Assembly (NCBI GenBank): GCA_029959085.1
Contig: JARWIR010000023.1
Location: 9,995,860-10,059,859 of the forward strand
Origin: Nemophila menziesii
Lineage: Eukaryota > Streptophyta > Magnoliopsida > Boraginales > Hydrophyllaceae
DNA: 64,000 bases
Reading direction: 5' to 3'
The first letter of the stretch is position 1, and each line of letters begins with the position of its first letter. Positions 49,245 through 61,209 of this stretch are shown here, one piece after another. Under the pieces are notes generated by a model that worked only from the letters and a program-made list of their open reading frames with translations, was not told the DNA's origin and ran no database searches. The position numbers and the translations under genes are program-made.

Positions 49245-49720
49245 TTGGTTTCATCTCACTGAATTTTCCCACCAAAAAATTCCTAAGAAAATTTTCCCGC
49301 CAAAATTTTTTTGGCCAACCTTTTTTCGGCCATTTTTTTTCCACCAAATTTTCCGGACAATTTATTTTCCCACCAAAATTTCTCCAAAGAATTTTTTCCA
49401 CCAAAAAAATTTCATGTCAAATTTTTTCCCACCAAACAAACTTCTAACCAAATTTTTGTATTGTTATTTGGTGGGAAAAATCGGAGTTTATGTTGTTTGG
49501 TAGACAAAAATTTCACCGAACTATATTTTAGTTTATTTTGTTGTTTTTCACCAAATTATTTTTGGTTTATACATAAGGGTTTATGTTGTTTGGTGAATCA
49601 AATCCCACCAAACTACATTTGGAAGTTTATGTTTTTCGTTTGGTGAGAAAAATCTCACTAAATTATATTTTGGGGTTTATATTGTTTGGTGGGAAAAAAT
49701 CCACCAAATTTTCTTTTTTT
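49245..49720. repeat. Array of CCACCAAA / TTTGGTGG inverted motifs
   Basis: The left half (49,260-49,450) repeats CCACCAAA or CCGCCAAA followed by T-runs. The right half (49,450-49,710) repeats units such as GTTTATGTTGTTTGGTG, then AAAAATCTCACCAAA, at steps of roughly 45-50 bases (about 49,487, 49,579, 49,625 and 49,674). Each unit can fold on itself, and the two halves can pair with each other. Open frames across it are by-products of the repeats. Confidence 0.7.
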
Positions 49721-49722
49721 TA

Positions 49723-50293
49723 GTGTTTTTGAGACATCTATTGGGGTATCTAACGAGCTGGTTCCTCTAGTCCGAAACGACATGCGAAACTAGAATATAT
49801 GTTTTGCTCCCGTAGAAAAATATGGAAAAAAAATATCATTGTTTAGTCCTCCATTTAATCACCCAAACATGACTATATGCTAAGTTTTTTTGCAAAATTT
49901 TAATTTTTTAGCGTTTTTGAGACATCTATTGGGGCATCTAACTAGCTGGTTCCTCTGGTCCATAACAACATACGAAACTAAAAAATATGTTTTACTCCCG
50001 TAAAAAAATATGGACAAAAAATACCATCATTTAGTCCTCCATTTAATCATCCAAACATGACTCTATGCTAAGTTTTTCTGCAGAATTTTTATTTTTTAAG
50101 CTATTTGAAACATCTATCGGGGAATCTAACAAGCTGGTAACGAGCGGGTTCCTCTGGTCAGAAACAACATACAATAACTAGAATATATGTTCTACTCCTG
50201 GGAAAAAATTTGGTCAAAAATATCATCGTTTAGTACTCCATTTATTTACTAACACATTGCTCTTTGCTAAATTTTTCTGCAGAATTTTGAAAA
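49723..50293. repeat. 188-bp tandem repeat, three units
   Basis: GAGACATCTA (GAAACATCTA in the third unit) starts at 49,731, 49,919 and 50,107, an exact 188-base period. Each unit carries GGTTCCTCTGGTC, an ATATGTTYTRCTCC stretch, TTTAGTCCTCCATTTA and CTAAGTTTTTCTGCAGAATTTT. The third unit has a small insertion (GTAACGAGCG) next to GGTTCCTC. The period is close to that of many plant satellites. Confidence 0.92.
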
Positions 50294-51585
50294 TATTGGA
50301 AACAAGTCCCTGAGTTTTTTATTTATTTCTACGCTATAAAATTCAAAATATGCAGTTGAATCTATTGTGAGCCCACGAAATGCAAAAAGTGCTTGTTGAC
50401 TCTGTGCCTTCAAAGTTTGACTAACCAGGAAAGTTTGTCTTCATTAAAGGCTTCTTCTCCTTCATAGATATACAGACTTTGGTTGAACAGGTGATTACTA
50501 AACGTCGACTAAAACCTATGCAAAACATAACCCATAAACATTCAAAGAGCCTGAAATATCATCATATGTTCAGCTAAGCTAAACACAGATATTACATATC
50601 CACATCACAATTATCCAGTAAAAATTCATTATACAAAATAAACAAAAGGTTGATGTACAGCAAACAATCGATGCAATTCCATATTAATCTCAATAACCCT
50701 ACTTTCACATCCCAACAAGAAGTACTAAGTACTAATGTTGATACAAACTTGTACATTATCCATATGTATCACCTCCAAAACAAACAAATGTATAATAAGT
50801 ATAATTTTCTTTTTTCAGGACTTTTATGAACAATATAATAAATAAGTAAAGATGGGAAAGAGATATTAATATAAGATTTGATATGTAAATGGTAATAAAT
50901 CCATAAAAATATATAATTACAAATTAATAAATAATGACAATATAAAATTACAAATCATTAAATAATCACAATAAATAATACACAATTACAAATTATTAAA
51001 TAATATATATGTATATAAAAAAATAGGCTATCATATAATGCACTCCAACCTACTTACCATTTTAATAGTTTTGGGGTTTTTAATGGTCCTCTAACTTCTT
51101 CTTCTTTTGCATACATATGAGGCTTTAAAGCCGAAATTAGTAACAACTAACTAAACCCTCACAGGAAAACTACAACTAGTCTATGAATTGCGCAACCACT
51201 CCTATCTCTCGTTAAGTTGCTATTCAGGTACTAGAGAGGATCTGCATACACGCATGGTTCCCCAACAATCTCCGCACCTCTCTTAGCTAGCAAATCCGCA
51301 CATATAATTGCTTTCCGTTCCCGTTAAGTAGAGTTTACTTCAAATCCCGGGTTACTCCGTAATGTCTAGAAAAATTCACCTAAAATCTCATATCGACATT
51401 GCAACTTTTTATTTCTATAATAATCACTATGGTCGAATTTGGTTTAGTATCAGAAAAAAATTCAACACTGTAAATTAAAGCAATTTACATTTAAATTTTA
51501 AAGAAATGAATGAATAATATCACATAGAAGTTCAAAACTAAATAGTTTTGATATTAAAAATAAGTGGGTCTTAGATAATACGGCT
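50294..51585. other. Stretch without a recognised gene
   Basis: AT-rich sequence with short AT-rich near-repeats around ATTACAAATTATTAAATAAT (50,910-51,010). No long frames, no terminal repeats. Confidence 0.4.
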
Positions 51586-51589
51586 CAAA

Positions 51590-52453
51590 TGTAGAAGTTC
51601 TGTTTCACTCGGAATTAAAAGATGACCAACTCCAATCGTATATTTTGTTACATAATAATGAGCATCTTTGAGAACCATTGAGTCAATGCAGACTGCTCTA
51701 ACCACTAGAACTATCAATCAAATACTAATATTTGACAAAAAAAAGATGGTCTCAAGACTCACTATTTGCAAATGACAGTGTCCTTCTCACGCATCTTCTT
51801 TGCTCAGATCGTATCGGCATATGAATCCTCTTATTCTTTTCCCATTAACACACCTTCTTGGCCCTAATTTATATGAAAATTTAGATAGGCTTTCATAAAT
51901 TTAATAATTAAACAAGCAAGATATGTAGTTTGGTTATTCCTGAATTGCCATGTTCTCCCATTTTTACAAATTCTCGTTTTCAAACTCTTTCTATAGGAAT
52001 TTATTTGCGGAAATGCTCCACTTAAATTCATGCTAACTTACAACAAAAGGCCTTAGTAAAACGAAAAAACACAATTCAGCAAAAGAAATTTTTTATAGGT
52101 CCATATATTACGCAAAGTTACACTACAGGCATTTGACATTAATTTTTTTTATTATTTACACTATAATCCCCTATTATACCAAATAACCTATAATATAAAA
52201 CATATTTTTTAATATGGTTAAAAAAAATGTTCAAAGTCGCCTACAACTGCCAAATGAAAATGAAACATGTCAAAAATTGACATACCCAATTTATGCAGGA
52301 AAGTTCGATCAGTAAGCAACAAAGTTTTTAGTTGAATTAAGTCGGGGAAGGATTTATGCATGTGATCAGCAAGTGACTCCTTTAGAGATGCTATTTGTGA
52401 AACAAAACAATTAATTAGTAACTTCATAATATCATCAATAGAGTATGTAAGCA

Positions 52454-52497
<44 letters not shown>

Positions 52498-53132
52498 ATA
52501 AAGTAGGAAGTAGATCTTGCCATGGGAATTATTAAATGACATGGTCAATGAATTTCATGTGGAACCATTCACTTTAGACTAAATATAGTTTTATCGTACG
52601 AGAAGGCGGTCCAGTTGATGACATGCTATGATTATGCGCAGAAAATTACTCACCATGACCACTAATTGAGGCGTTATTCTAGGAAGAAGCTCAAGGAATT
52701 ACAAGATGCTTTAGCTAAAGGTGTTGGGAAGTTCACCTAGTTTAGTTTATGCGCTTCTGCTTTGAGGCTTAATCAATCCAGGAGAGGATTTCACCTATTC
52801 TGGTTCAAAACCTAGTCGAATGATCTAGTAAAGAAGTACACACAGTAAATCAATATTAAATACATAACACCATGCATTAACCACCCAACAATTCTAAATA
52901 CATCCACTTAACAGTATATAACAGTAAAAGTAAACTACAAACTATATCTTACCATGGAAATTATTAAACCTTCATGGTTAATTGAAATGTCATGGCTAAT
53001 GATCTTATTCGTTTTTTTTTTGCTTAGTAATGATATTATTATTTACATGATATCCTGCCTGTGTGCAAAATATAAAAAAATCATTATTAATTCCTTCCAA
53101 ATAAATAAGAATTATTTCTATGTTAATATATT
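51590..53132. repeat. Segmental repeat block C (left part)
   Basis: It shares with blocks A and B TACATAATAATGAGCAT (51,650), AAAGATGGTCTCAAGACT (51,742) and GAGATGCTATTTGTGAAACA (52,384), and with D the run GTAAATCAATATTAAATACAT (52,843). It contains a private segment (about 52,570-52,840) and a (TA)18 run at 52,459-52,494. It is cut at 53,132 by a 1.57-kb insertion and resumes at 54,703. Confidence 0.75.
52459..52494. repeat. (TA)n microsatellite
   Basis: Uninterrupted TA repeats of about 36 bases within block C. Confidence 0.9.
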
Positions 53133-53324
53133 TTAAGGGTGAATTATACTTAGGGTCTTGGAGACCATCTTTCTTCTCTATAGAGAGTATGGTCCAGGAA
53201 TTCCTTCTTATTATTAGAGACCTCTGTTTTGACAATTGTCTTTCCTACCCTTACTAACACTAAAAGACAAAAAAGTGTGGTGATGTCACTGTTTCTCTCT
53301 CTCCACTACCTACCACTACCCACC

Positions 53325-53402
53325 TACCTCCGACCTCCGACCTCCGACCACCGACCTCCGACCACCGACCTCCGACCACCGACCTCCGACCTCCGACCAC
53401 CG
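53325..53402. repeat. Minisatellite of CGACCTCCGACCAC units
   Basis: Alternating 7-base units CGACCTC and CGACCAC, about ten in a row, within the 1.57-kb insert. Confidence 0.92.
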
Positions 53403-53409
53403 GAAAAAA

Positions 53410-53645
53410 TTGATGAGTACTCTACCAATTTGATGAGTACTCTATCAATTTGATGAGTACTCTATCGAATTAAGCGAATACTCTATCGAATTAAACGAAT
53501 ATTATATCGAATTAAACACGAGTACTCTATAAAATTAATGGAATATTCTATAAAATTAAAGAAATACTCTATGAATTTAAAGGAGTACTCTATGAAAATA
53601 GTAGGAGTACTCTATGAAATTAAAGGAATACTCTATAAAATCAAT
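53410..53645. repeat. 20-bp minisatellite, about 11 units
   Basis: Units of the form GAGTACTCTATCAAATTAAN repeat with substitutions, changing gradually from GATGAGTACTCTATCAATTT at the left to AGGAATACTCTATAAAAT at the right. Confidence 0.9.
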
Positions 53646-54282
53646 GTGTATTTTATACCATTTCAAACTATATACAGGAAAAAAGTATAAATAACTATTT
53701 ACAATAGATTAAAAAAACCTAAACTAAATACAAAGTTGACCAGATCTGGTCAACAAAGGTGATAAAAAAAGAGAACGAAGATTCCACTCGTCTATGGCGA
53801 ACAAAGATCTGGAAGAACAAGACCATAACACCACCGACACCAGAATGGCGCTGCGAGGATCTGGAAGCTGGAACGCATGGCTATACTCTAGTAGTTCGCC
53901 AGAGATCTCAAACGCAAGGATGCGCTCGGTGTTGACTGCTTTCTCCGAACATGTGCAGCAACAGAAGAAGAAGAAGAGCAGTATGATTTTTGAGCTTCTC
54001 TTCACCAGCACAACCTCGCACCACCACCAGCACCACCAGCACTTGCATCAATAAAAAACTTCTCCAAATCGACTTTCAACTGCAAAACTGCAGCTAAGCT
54101 TCGAGATGTTCACTGGATCGAAGAAGAAGGAAAGTAGATCGGAACAGGGAGCAACGCCGGATCTAGGCCGGAGTTTGAGGACACAAATCTGGAACGGTGG
54201 CTCTGGAACATCGGCGGTGGCATCTTGGCTTGGATCTCGCGAGTCAAGATCTCGTCGGAGCTTCAACCTCCATGGAAGGAGA

Positions 54283-54455
54283 GAGTTGAGCTTGGTGGTG
54301 GTGGTGGGGCGGCCATTTTGGTGGTGGTGACTATATAGAGAGCTAAGCTCGGTGGTGGTGGTGGGGTGGCCATTTCGGTGATGGTGTTATATATAGATGA
54401 GAGATGCTCGGTGGTGGTGGTGGGGTGGCAATTTCGGTGGTGGTGTTAGATAGAG
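54283..54455. repeat. Tandem repeat of a GGTGGTGG-type unit, about 65 bp
   Basis: CTCGGTGGTGGTGGTGGGG, then TGGCCATTTCGGTG, recurs three times (near 54,290, 54,346 and 54,407), separated by GAGAG-rich spacers. Confidence 0.8.
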
Positions 54456-54702
54456 AGGAGAGATTAGAGATGAGAGAGTTTTGTGAGAGATGAGAGTTAC
54501 GGGAATTGAAAAGTGAGGAATAATGTTATAAAATATTATATACAGTGGAAATAAAAACAAAAGAGGGTAGTAAGGTAATAGGGATATTAGGTCTCATGTG
54601 TTAAATCTTATTGGAGGTCTTTAGTAAGAAGAGCAAGAAAAAGAGGTTTGGATTGAGAAGAGGGGGGTATGTTCAAAACCCTAAGCGACATTTTCTCATT
54701 TT

Positions 54703-54940
54703 CTAATTATCAAGTAAATATGTAAAAGTAAAGAGTAATTAGTTCAAATCTAGCTCAAATTCAAGCTATAATCCCATTTTAATGACTAAATTTATGGATA
54801 AAGTGTACTAACGATTATCCATAAATAACATATATAGAGAAAAAGGCATGTTGGGAGGGCTATTCGTGGGGTGGCAGTTGATGAGATATCCTTCGGATTG
54901 TGATAATGTTTCAGCCAAATCCACTAACCCAACAAATTTT
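54703..54940. repeat. Segmental repeat block C (right part)
   Basis: Continues block C after the insertion: ATTATCAAGTAAATATGTAA and TGTTGGGAGGGCTATT (54,849) align with 42,760-42,920, 56,667-56,830 and 60,412-60,560. Confidence 0.75.
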
Positions 54941-56290
54941 TTGTCATGAGTAATACATGCTCTTAAAAACCATATTTACAACTTACACGTGAATATGGGT
55001 TTATAAAACTATAAGAATCCAAATTCAACACACTTTTGAAACTTGTATGATTCTTTTTGTGAAGAAACCTTGACTATGTTAAACAGGCAATCCTTGAGGA
55101 AAAATAAAGTTGAATTTAATGGTGTCTCACCAAGTCACTCATTTGTACTCAACCTACTTACTTTAGTGGAAACTCCAACCAAGATGAAAGACAGGAAACT
55201 GACCAAGCACCAAGCAACAACTAAGAATCAGAAAAATACACTAAGCACAAATAATCACATTGAACACCAAATCTGCTGCAAACAACGAAACCAGTAAGCA
55301 CATCGAGAATAAGCTGCTCCCATGTGGTTGGAGCAGCGTAATAAAGAATTCAGAGAAATAAAAAACAAAAATAGAAAAATCGAAAAAGAGACCTTAATAG
55401 ACATACAGAGAGAAACACAACCCACACATATAATGTGAGTTTTAAATTAAAACATAAAAACCACAGCCTTTAATATGAAAGTACAAACAAATTATCTATA
55501 ATAATTAAATTGCACATTAATACAATAAACTAAAAAGTAAGAAAATCTTGTAAGTTATGTGAGATTCGGCTTAATGCTTTGCACGGAAAAGTACTCCCCT
55601 GGCCTCTATGTATCCACTTTACAGACTGCTGCTAATTTCCTCCAAGGTAACAATCGCTTAATAGCTTCAATATTTAATAAGTACCATTTACCTAGAAAAA
55701 AGAAAAGGAAAAATGAATTAAACCAAATTCAAAAAGAATATAATTTTGGACGAGAGAAGTTAAAGTTTCCAAACCTTCTGTATAAAGCAGCAACATCTTC
55801 CTTTAAGCAATAATTTTCTAGAAACCTATCACCACAATTGTCCACATGCACAGATTCCATCACAAATTATTGGTTGCCTGAATATTCATTCCATTCGAAC
55901 CACAATTTTGCAATTGATTCCTTTCTAAAGCTTGTTCCGTTATCTTCCTCCTCTGGCGATATGAACATAAACCTTGCGGACCTGACCTGGCCGGAATGAA
56001 CATAAAATACCATGATACAAGATGCTCCCACGAGTGACATTCTTCACCACAAGCTTTGATCGATCCAAAGAAGACTCGAGCATCCATTGATGCCTCTCGA
56101 AAATCAGTATCAGAGTTACCTGTGATCATGATTATTTCCTTTCCATTGATATAGCTTTTCATCTTTATAGTTAATCTCCCCAGGAATTTCAATGGAAGGA
56201 GATATTGGCTGAACATCGAAAAAATCTGGCTTTTTCATCTTCCCTGGGATAGTTGCTCGGCTCAAGATCTCTTAATCACTTTAGGAATAT
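54941..56290. other. Stretch with unassigned coding-like pieces
   Basis: It lies between blocks C and D and has no copy elsewhere in the window. On the minus strand, 56,216-55,860 is open for 118 residues. A neighbouring frame reads [20 protein letters not shown] near 56,240-56,180, and NYCLKEDVAALYRRF precedes a possible GT near 55,790. On the + strand, 55,559-55,813 is open for 84 residues. These look like worn exons of a real gene on the minus strand, but I recognise no family. Confidence 0.35.
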
Positions 56291-56294
56291 CCAT

Positions 56295-56365
56295 CTTTAG
56301 TAAAAAGCGCACACAGTAAATGATCTAGTAAAAAGCGCACACAGTAAATGATCTAGAAAAAAGCA
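56295..56365. repeat. Three tandem copies of a 28-bp unit
   Basis: AAAAAGCGCACACAGTAAATGATCTAGT-type units, about 28 bases each, repeat three times with small changes (AAAGCACATACAGTAAATC in the last). Block C has one such unit (near 52,830). Confidence 0.85.
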
Positions 56366-57305
56366 CATACAGTAAATCAATATTAAATACATAACACCAT
56401 GCATTAACCACCCAACAATTCTAAATACATCCACTTAACAGTATATATCACACTAAAATTAAACTACCAACTAAATCTTACCATGGAAATTATTAAACCT
56501 TCATGGTTAACTGAAATGTCATGGCCAACAATCTTATTCTGTTTGTTTTTTTTGTTCAGTAATGATATTATTCTTTATATGAGTTTCTGCCTGTGTGCAA
56601 AATATAAAAAAATCATTATTAATCCCTTCCAAATAAATAAGCATTATTTCTGTGTTAATATTTTTTAATTATCAAGTAAATATGTATAAGTAAAGAGTAC
56701 TTAGTTCAATTTTAGCTCAAATTCAAGCTATAATCCCAATTTAATGATTAAATTTATGGATAAAATACATTAATGAGTATCCATAAATATCACATACAGA
56801 GATAAAGACCTATTGGGAGGGCTATTGGCGGGGTGGCAGTTGATGAGATAGTTTCTGGATTGTGATAATGTTTCAACCAAATTCACTAACCCAACTAACC
56901 CAACTCATTATTTACCGATATGGCCCCTATGGTGCAAATGTATTGTATAAGATACAATTCTGATTTCTCTTAGCGGTCAGGAAATCCACAACAGAGCGAG
57001 CATCTACATTGAAATTGTTCAATGGACTAGAAATCCAGATTTTTACACAGCAAACCGCATAAACTTTCTTTCTTACTTGTAACACTTTCTCAATATCTCC
57101 TACTTTTTTTCTATCTTAGGTTTTGCAAATAGATTGTATATTTCATCGTTATTACAACTTAATAAGTGGGAAATATAAAAGAAGTGAGGAGTCGAGAGTG
57201 TACCTGATTTAAACATCACTGATAAAAGGTCTTGATACCTTCTATTCGTAAGAGAAGACGCGATCGTCGAATATCTTACGCTGCTCCAAGGAACTTTTCC
57301 TCTTA
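56366..57305. repeat. Segmental repeat block D
   Basis: Collinear with 52,843-53,132 plus 54,703-54,940 (block C without its insertion), and with A and B up to CTTCTATTCGTAAGAGAAGAC (57,238). The empty site for the 1.57-kb insertion is at about 56,660. Confidence 0.75.
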
Positions 57306-57679
57306 CTTTTGATATATGGAAAAAAGGTAACCGAAATGAGGGTATTATATATGTTTGAAGAAATACCCCTTTTGCTCCTTTTGCTCCTAATTTTTTACGC
57401 GATTGATAGGTTGCCCCATTGTTTAATGCGGATAGATACCTCTAACTTTTGTTTTTGTGACTCGTGGCCCACGTTTTCCGTACAAAATCACCATGTCAGC
57501 ATCTTTATTATTTTTTTATTCTTAATCCGCTTTAATTAATTAATTATCTTAACCCCATATTTTTAGTAATAAGAGTAGATTTTACAGTATTTAGTTACCA
57601 TATTGATACTGTATCCATATTTGATAATTAATTTTCCATTAATTGGTTCCTAACGTAATGGGTAACTAATTTATTCGAA

Positions 57680-59005
57680 ATTGATCGTGTAATCGAGAAA
57701 TTTGCACTGAGGATTTGCTTTGGTGGGATATTTAATGAAGATAAGAGCAATTACCATGAAGTAAAGATTGAGTATGTAGATGGTTGTGAATATGAAAAAT
57801 TTAGTATACCAGTACTTAATAAGACTGTTTCAAAGTTAGGGATAAAAGGTAACTTGGAGTATTACTATTTGAAATTGGGGAAGAAACTACCTGATGGTCT
57901 AGTATGTGTAGATAGCGAGGATAAATGTATGGAGATGTGTAGCATTGGAGAGAACAACGTAACTGTTTCATACCTTTGTTATTAAGTTGGAATAAGGTTG
58001 AAGAAATAGTTCAGTAACGAGAAGAAGATAAAGTTCATACCAATATTGGCCATGATGAGATGGAAGTTCATAACTGTAATGAAGGGCAAGAAGAAGTAGT
58101 TAAGACCTGTGATGAAAGGCATGATATGAAAAAAGTAGAAGAAAAGAGTTAAGAAAGGCGTGATGAGAAAAGCGTGGAAGAAAAGATAGTTGAATACGAA
58201 ACAATAAAGGTACACAGTCATTTGACAGTTTAGCCCTTAACATTTTAGTTGATAGACAATTTAACCCCTAATTTACATATATTTGACTATATATTTCTTT
58301 TAACTTTATAGGTTGTTTGTGAAGATCAAAACACAACTGATGTTAATGTAACTGAAGGTGAGAACGACGAAATAAAAAATTTAGTTTCATAGACGGTAGA
58401 GAAAGTAGTTGCTGAGAAAGAACTAAACAAGATAGGTGATGTTGGTTTGGAAGAAGGAGGAAAGACCTGTGATGAAAGGCCTGATATGAAAAACGTAGAA
58501 GAAAAGAGTGATGAAAGGCATGATGAGAAATGCGTGGAAGAAAAGATAGTTGAAGACGAAACAATAAAGGTACACAGTCATTTGACAGTTTAGCCCTTAT
58601 TATTTTAGTTGATTGACAATTTAACCCCTAATTTAGATATATTTGATTATATATTTCTTTTAACTTTATAGGTTGTTTGTGAAGATCAAAACACAACTGA
58701 TGTTAATGTAACTGAAGGTGAGAACGACGAAGTAAAAAATTTAGTATAGACTGTAGAGAAAGTAGTTGCTGAGAAAGAACTAAACAAGGTAGGTAATGTT
58801 GGTTTGGAAAAAGGAGGAAATACCTGTGATGAAAGGCCTGATATGAAAAGCGTGGAAGAAAATAATGGTGAAAGGCATGATAGGAAAAGCGTGGATGAAA
58901 AGATAGTTGAAGAAGGAACAATAAAGGTACCTAAATTTTTCTCGATGCTACGAGAAGGAAGTGACACTGAATATTCATTTATGAATACCCTACATGTTCG
59001 GCGGT
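57680..59005 (+). pseudogene. N-terminal region of a Mutator-like (MULE) protein: PB1-like domain plus repeated exon
   Basis: From 57,680 the frame reads IDRVIEKFALRICFGGIFNE, then KIEYVDGCEYEKFSIPVLNK, KGNLEYYYLKLGKKLPDGL and NNVTVSYLCY to a stop at 57,983. This is the PB1-like domain found at the start of many plant Mutator-type transposases. The frame starts with ATT where an ATG would be expected. After a frameshift come three related charged exons with E/K/D-rich text (TCDERPDMKNVEEKSDERHD). They end at about 58,209, 58,569 and 58,926; the two introns between them, about 103 bp each, have GT/AG ends. The last exon joins a segment reading REGSDTEYSFMNTLHVRR, then a stop. The MuDR transposase and SWIM domains are absent. 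Confidence 0.65.
58210..58929 (+). repeat. 360-bp tandem duplication of an intron-exon unit
   Basis: GTACACAGTCATTTGACAG starts at 58,210 and 58,570, and GTTGTTTGTGAAGATCAAAA at 58,313 and 58,673, an exact 360-base period. Each unit is one intron (GT..AG) plus one exon of the MULE-like gene. The exon before 58,210 resembles the second half of the unit, so there were probably three rounds. Both duplicated exons have stop codons at the same place (after KNLV or KNLVS). Confidence 0.92.
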
Positions 59006-61209
59006 GACGAAATCTCGGTGTTATTACTCGTAGTTTCCATAGTTCTCTATAGGTTTATTAAAATACTCTTAGTCAGGGCAAATAAAAAAGGCGGTAATGT
59101 CGCTTACGTGTATAGTTCTGTTTTAAATAAGGAAAGTGTGTCAATTACATTCCAAATTGAAGAGATGATCAAATCCAACTTATTATATAGGTACATAATA
59201 ATGAGCATATAATATTATCAACTTTATATCGTAATAATGGTCAAAATATATAATATCTTATCAAACTCTAAAATGGGTTGACAAAAAAAATCAAACTCTA
59301 AAATGCAAAATGAAAACTTTAAAGTATTAGATTTTGAAAGACAGACAACATAAGAACATAAAATTAACACAACATTAATTAACCGGCTTTAGTTTTTTTA
59401 TTAATACAACCATTGATAACAACATTGATTACTAATATTTTACCAAAAAAAGATGGTCTCAAGACTAACATGTGTTGCTTGTGACAGTTCGCAAACTTCA
59501 ACACCGGACAGTTGCGTGCCTGCTTGATCTAATGTCAGATATTTGAATTTGAAACTCAGTCATTTTCTTTCCATGGGAAACTAATCATTAATTCAATCCA
59601 ACATATGAAACCTCTTGTTCTTTTCCCATATACACATCTTCTTGGCCCTAATTAATATTATAAATTAAACAACGTTTCATAAATTTAAAAACTAAACAAG
59701 CAAGATATTTAGTTTGTTTCATACCTGAATTACTATCGTTCCCAATTTAAGCTCCTCATTCTCAACTCTTCTTTTACCTCTATAGGAATTTATTTGCCAA
59801 AGTAGTCCAAAAAAATTCATGCCGCACTAACAACTGCAGTAACAGCAAGTGGCTCCTTTGGAGATGCTATTTGTGAAACAAAACAGTTAATTAGTAACTT
59901 TATAATATCATTAATATTGTATTTAAGCATTTAAAATATTAATAAAGTAGGAAGTAGATCTTACGATGGTAACTATGAAATGACATAGTCAACAATCTTC
60001 TGTGGAGCTAAAGCTTCTCCCTCTCTATGAATATCCAATTTCGGCATTCATGGACCTCCAGGGATAGCCTTATTCGTGAGGAAATGAACTCGTTTGATCC
60101 AAACACTCAACATATCCCCACTTTCTCAACCCACGGTAAATATTAAATACATAAACCACCCAACAATTCAAAGTACCTCCACTTAACATTATATCACACT
60201 AAAAGTATACTACACACTAAATCTTACCATAGAAATTATTAACCTTCTTTTGTTAACTAAAATGGCATGGCCAATTATCCCATTTCTTTTGTTTTTTCGT
60301 TCGGTAATGAAATTTTTCTTGACATGATCCTAACGTGTGTGCAAAATAAAAAAAATTATTATTAATTCCTTCCAAATATATAAGAATTAATTCTATGTTA
60401 ATATTTTTTATTATCAAGTAAATATGTAAAAGAAAGGAGTAATTAGTTCAAATCTAGCTCAAATTCAAGCTAGAATCCCATTATACTGACTAAATCTATG
60501 GATATATATTGACTACTATGCATAAATAACACATATAGAGAAAAAGGCCTGTTGGGAGGGCTATTGTTGGTATGGAAATTGATGAGTTATCTTCCGAATT
60601 GTGATGATGTTTCAACCAAATTCTCGGTCCTTAGTCAACCCATTAACCTATCCGCACTCATGCTTCACCACTGTGGGTCCCTCTCTCTTAGCAATCCGGA
60701 TGCACCAAATTTATTATCTTCAATAAAATTGTTTAATGGACTACAAACCTCCTATTAGCGGTCTAAGTTAACTCTTAGGCAAATCCAAAGTTACACCCAG
60801 CAAACCACATAAACTTTCTTTCCTAATTGTAACACTTCCGCACGATCTCTTAGTTTTGTTTTTCCCTTAGAATTTTGCAAATCGATTGTATTTTTCATTG
60901 TTATTACAATTTAACAAGGGTGAAATATGAAAGATGGGAGGAGTCAAAGGAATACTTTATTTAAACACCACTGATAAAAGACCTTGCTACCTTCTATTCG
61001 GAGACGAAGACGACGATAGTCGAATATATAACTGCTCTTTTCCTCAGGTGAATTATAAATCACGTTCACCCATATATTGGACTTATTAATAAAAGTCCTC
61101 CTAATTAGAAGCTCAGTAACTAGCTAGTTACAAAATCCCAAAAGTCCAAAAATGCCCTCTGCATTAGCTCTTATTACACTGAAACAAGCAACCCACCCCA
61201 AAACACTAT

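Larger units (their letters stand above)
53133..54702. mobile_element. 1.57-kb insertion with terminal inverted similarity and minisatellites
   Basis: Blocks A, B and D read continuously from TTAATATTTTTTA to ATTATCAAGTAAATATG, while block C has 1.57 kb in between. The insert starts near ATTATACTTAGGGTCTTG and ends, on the other strand, with GTCGCTTAGGGTTTTG. Further inside, TTATTAGAGACCTC (left) pairs with TTACTAAAGACCTC (right, reverse strand). This looks like the terminal inverted repeats of a non-autonomous DNA transposon. The interior holds three minisatellites and a GC-richer central part (53,720-54,330) with open frames on both strands and no known domain. Target duplication is unclear. 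Confidence 0.55.

Noticed and set aside
49240..49646. Frames of 87 and 111 residues rich in Phe and Pro
   Set aside because: They are translations of the CCACCAAA/T-run array in different frames, not a gene.
53794..54330. Open frames on both strands in the GC-rich core of the block C insertion
   Set aside because: No known domain, His/Gln and Val/Gly runs come from low-complexity repeats, and open frames on both strands are expected from the base composition.
56295..56365. Short regular repeats that could suggest a CRISPR array
   Set aside because: Three direct 28-bp units without spacers, in plant nuclear DNA; an ordinary tandem repeat.
58343..58967. Minus-strand frames of 73-93 residues rich in Phe, Ser and His
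   Set aside because: They are antisense to the charged repeat exons of the Mutator-like gene and duplicate with them.
60552..60758. 68-residue frame in block B
   Set aside because: Not preserved in blocks A, C or D, which show frameshifts at the same place, and no motif is visible.
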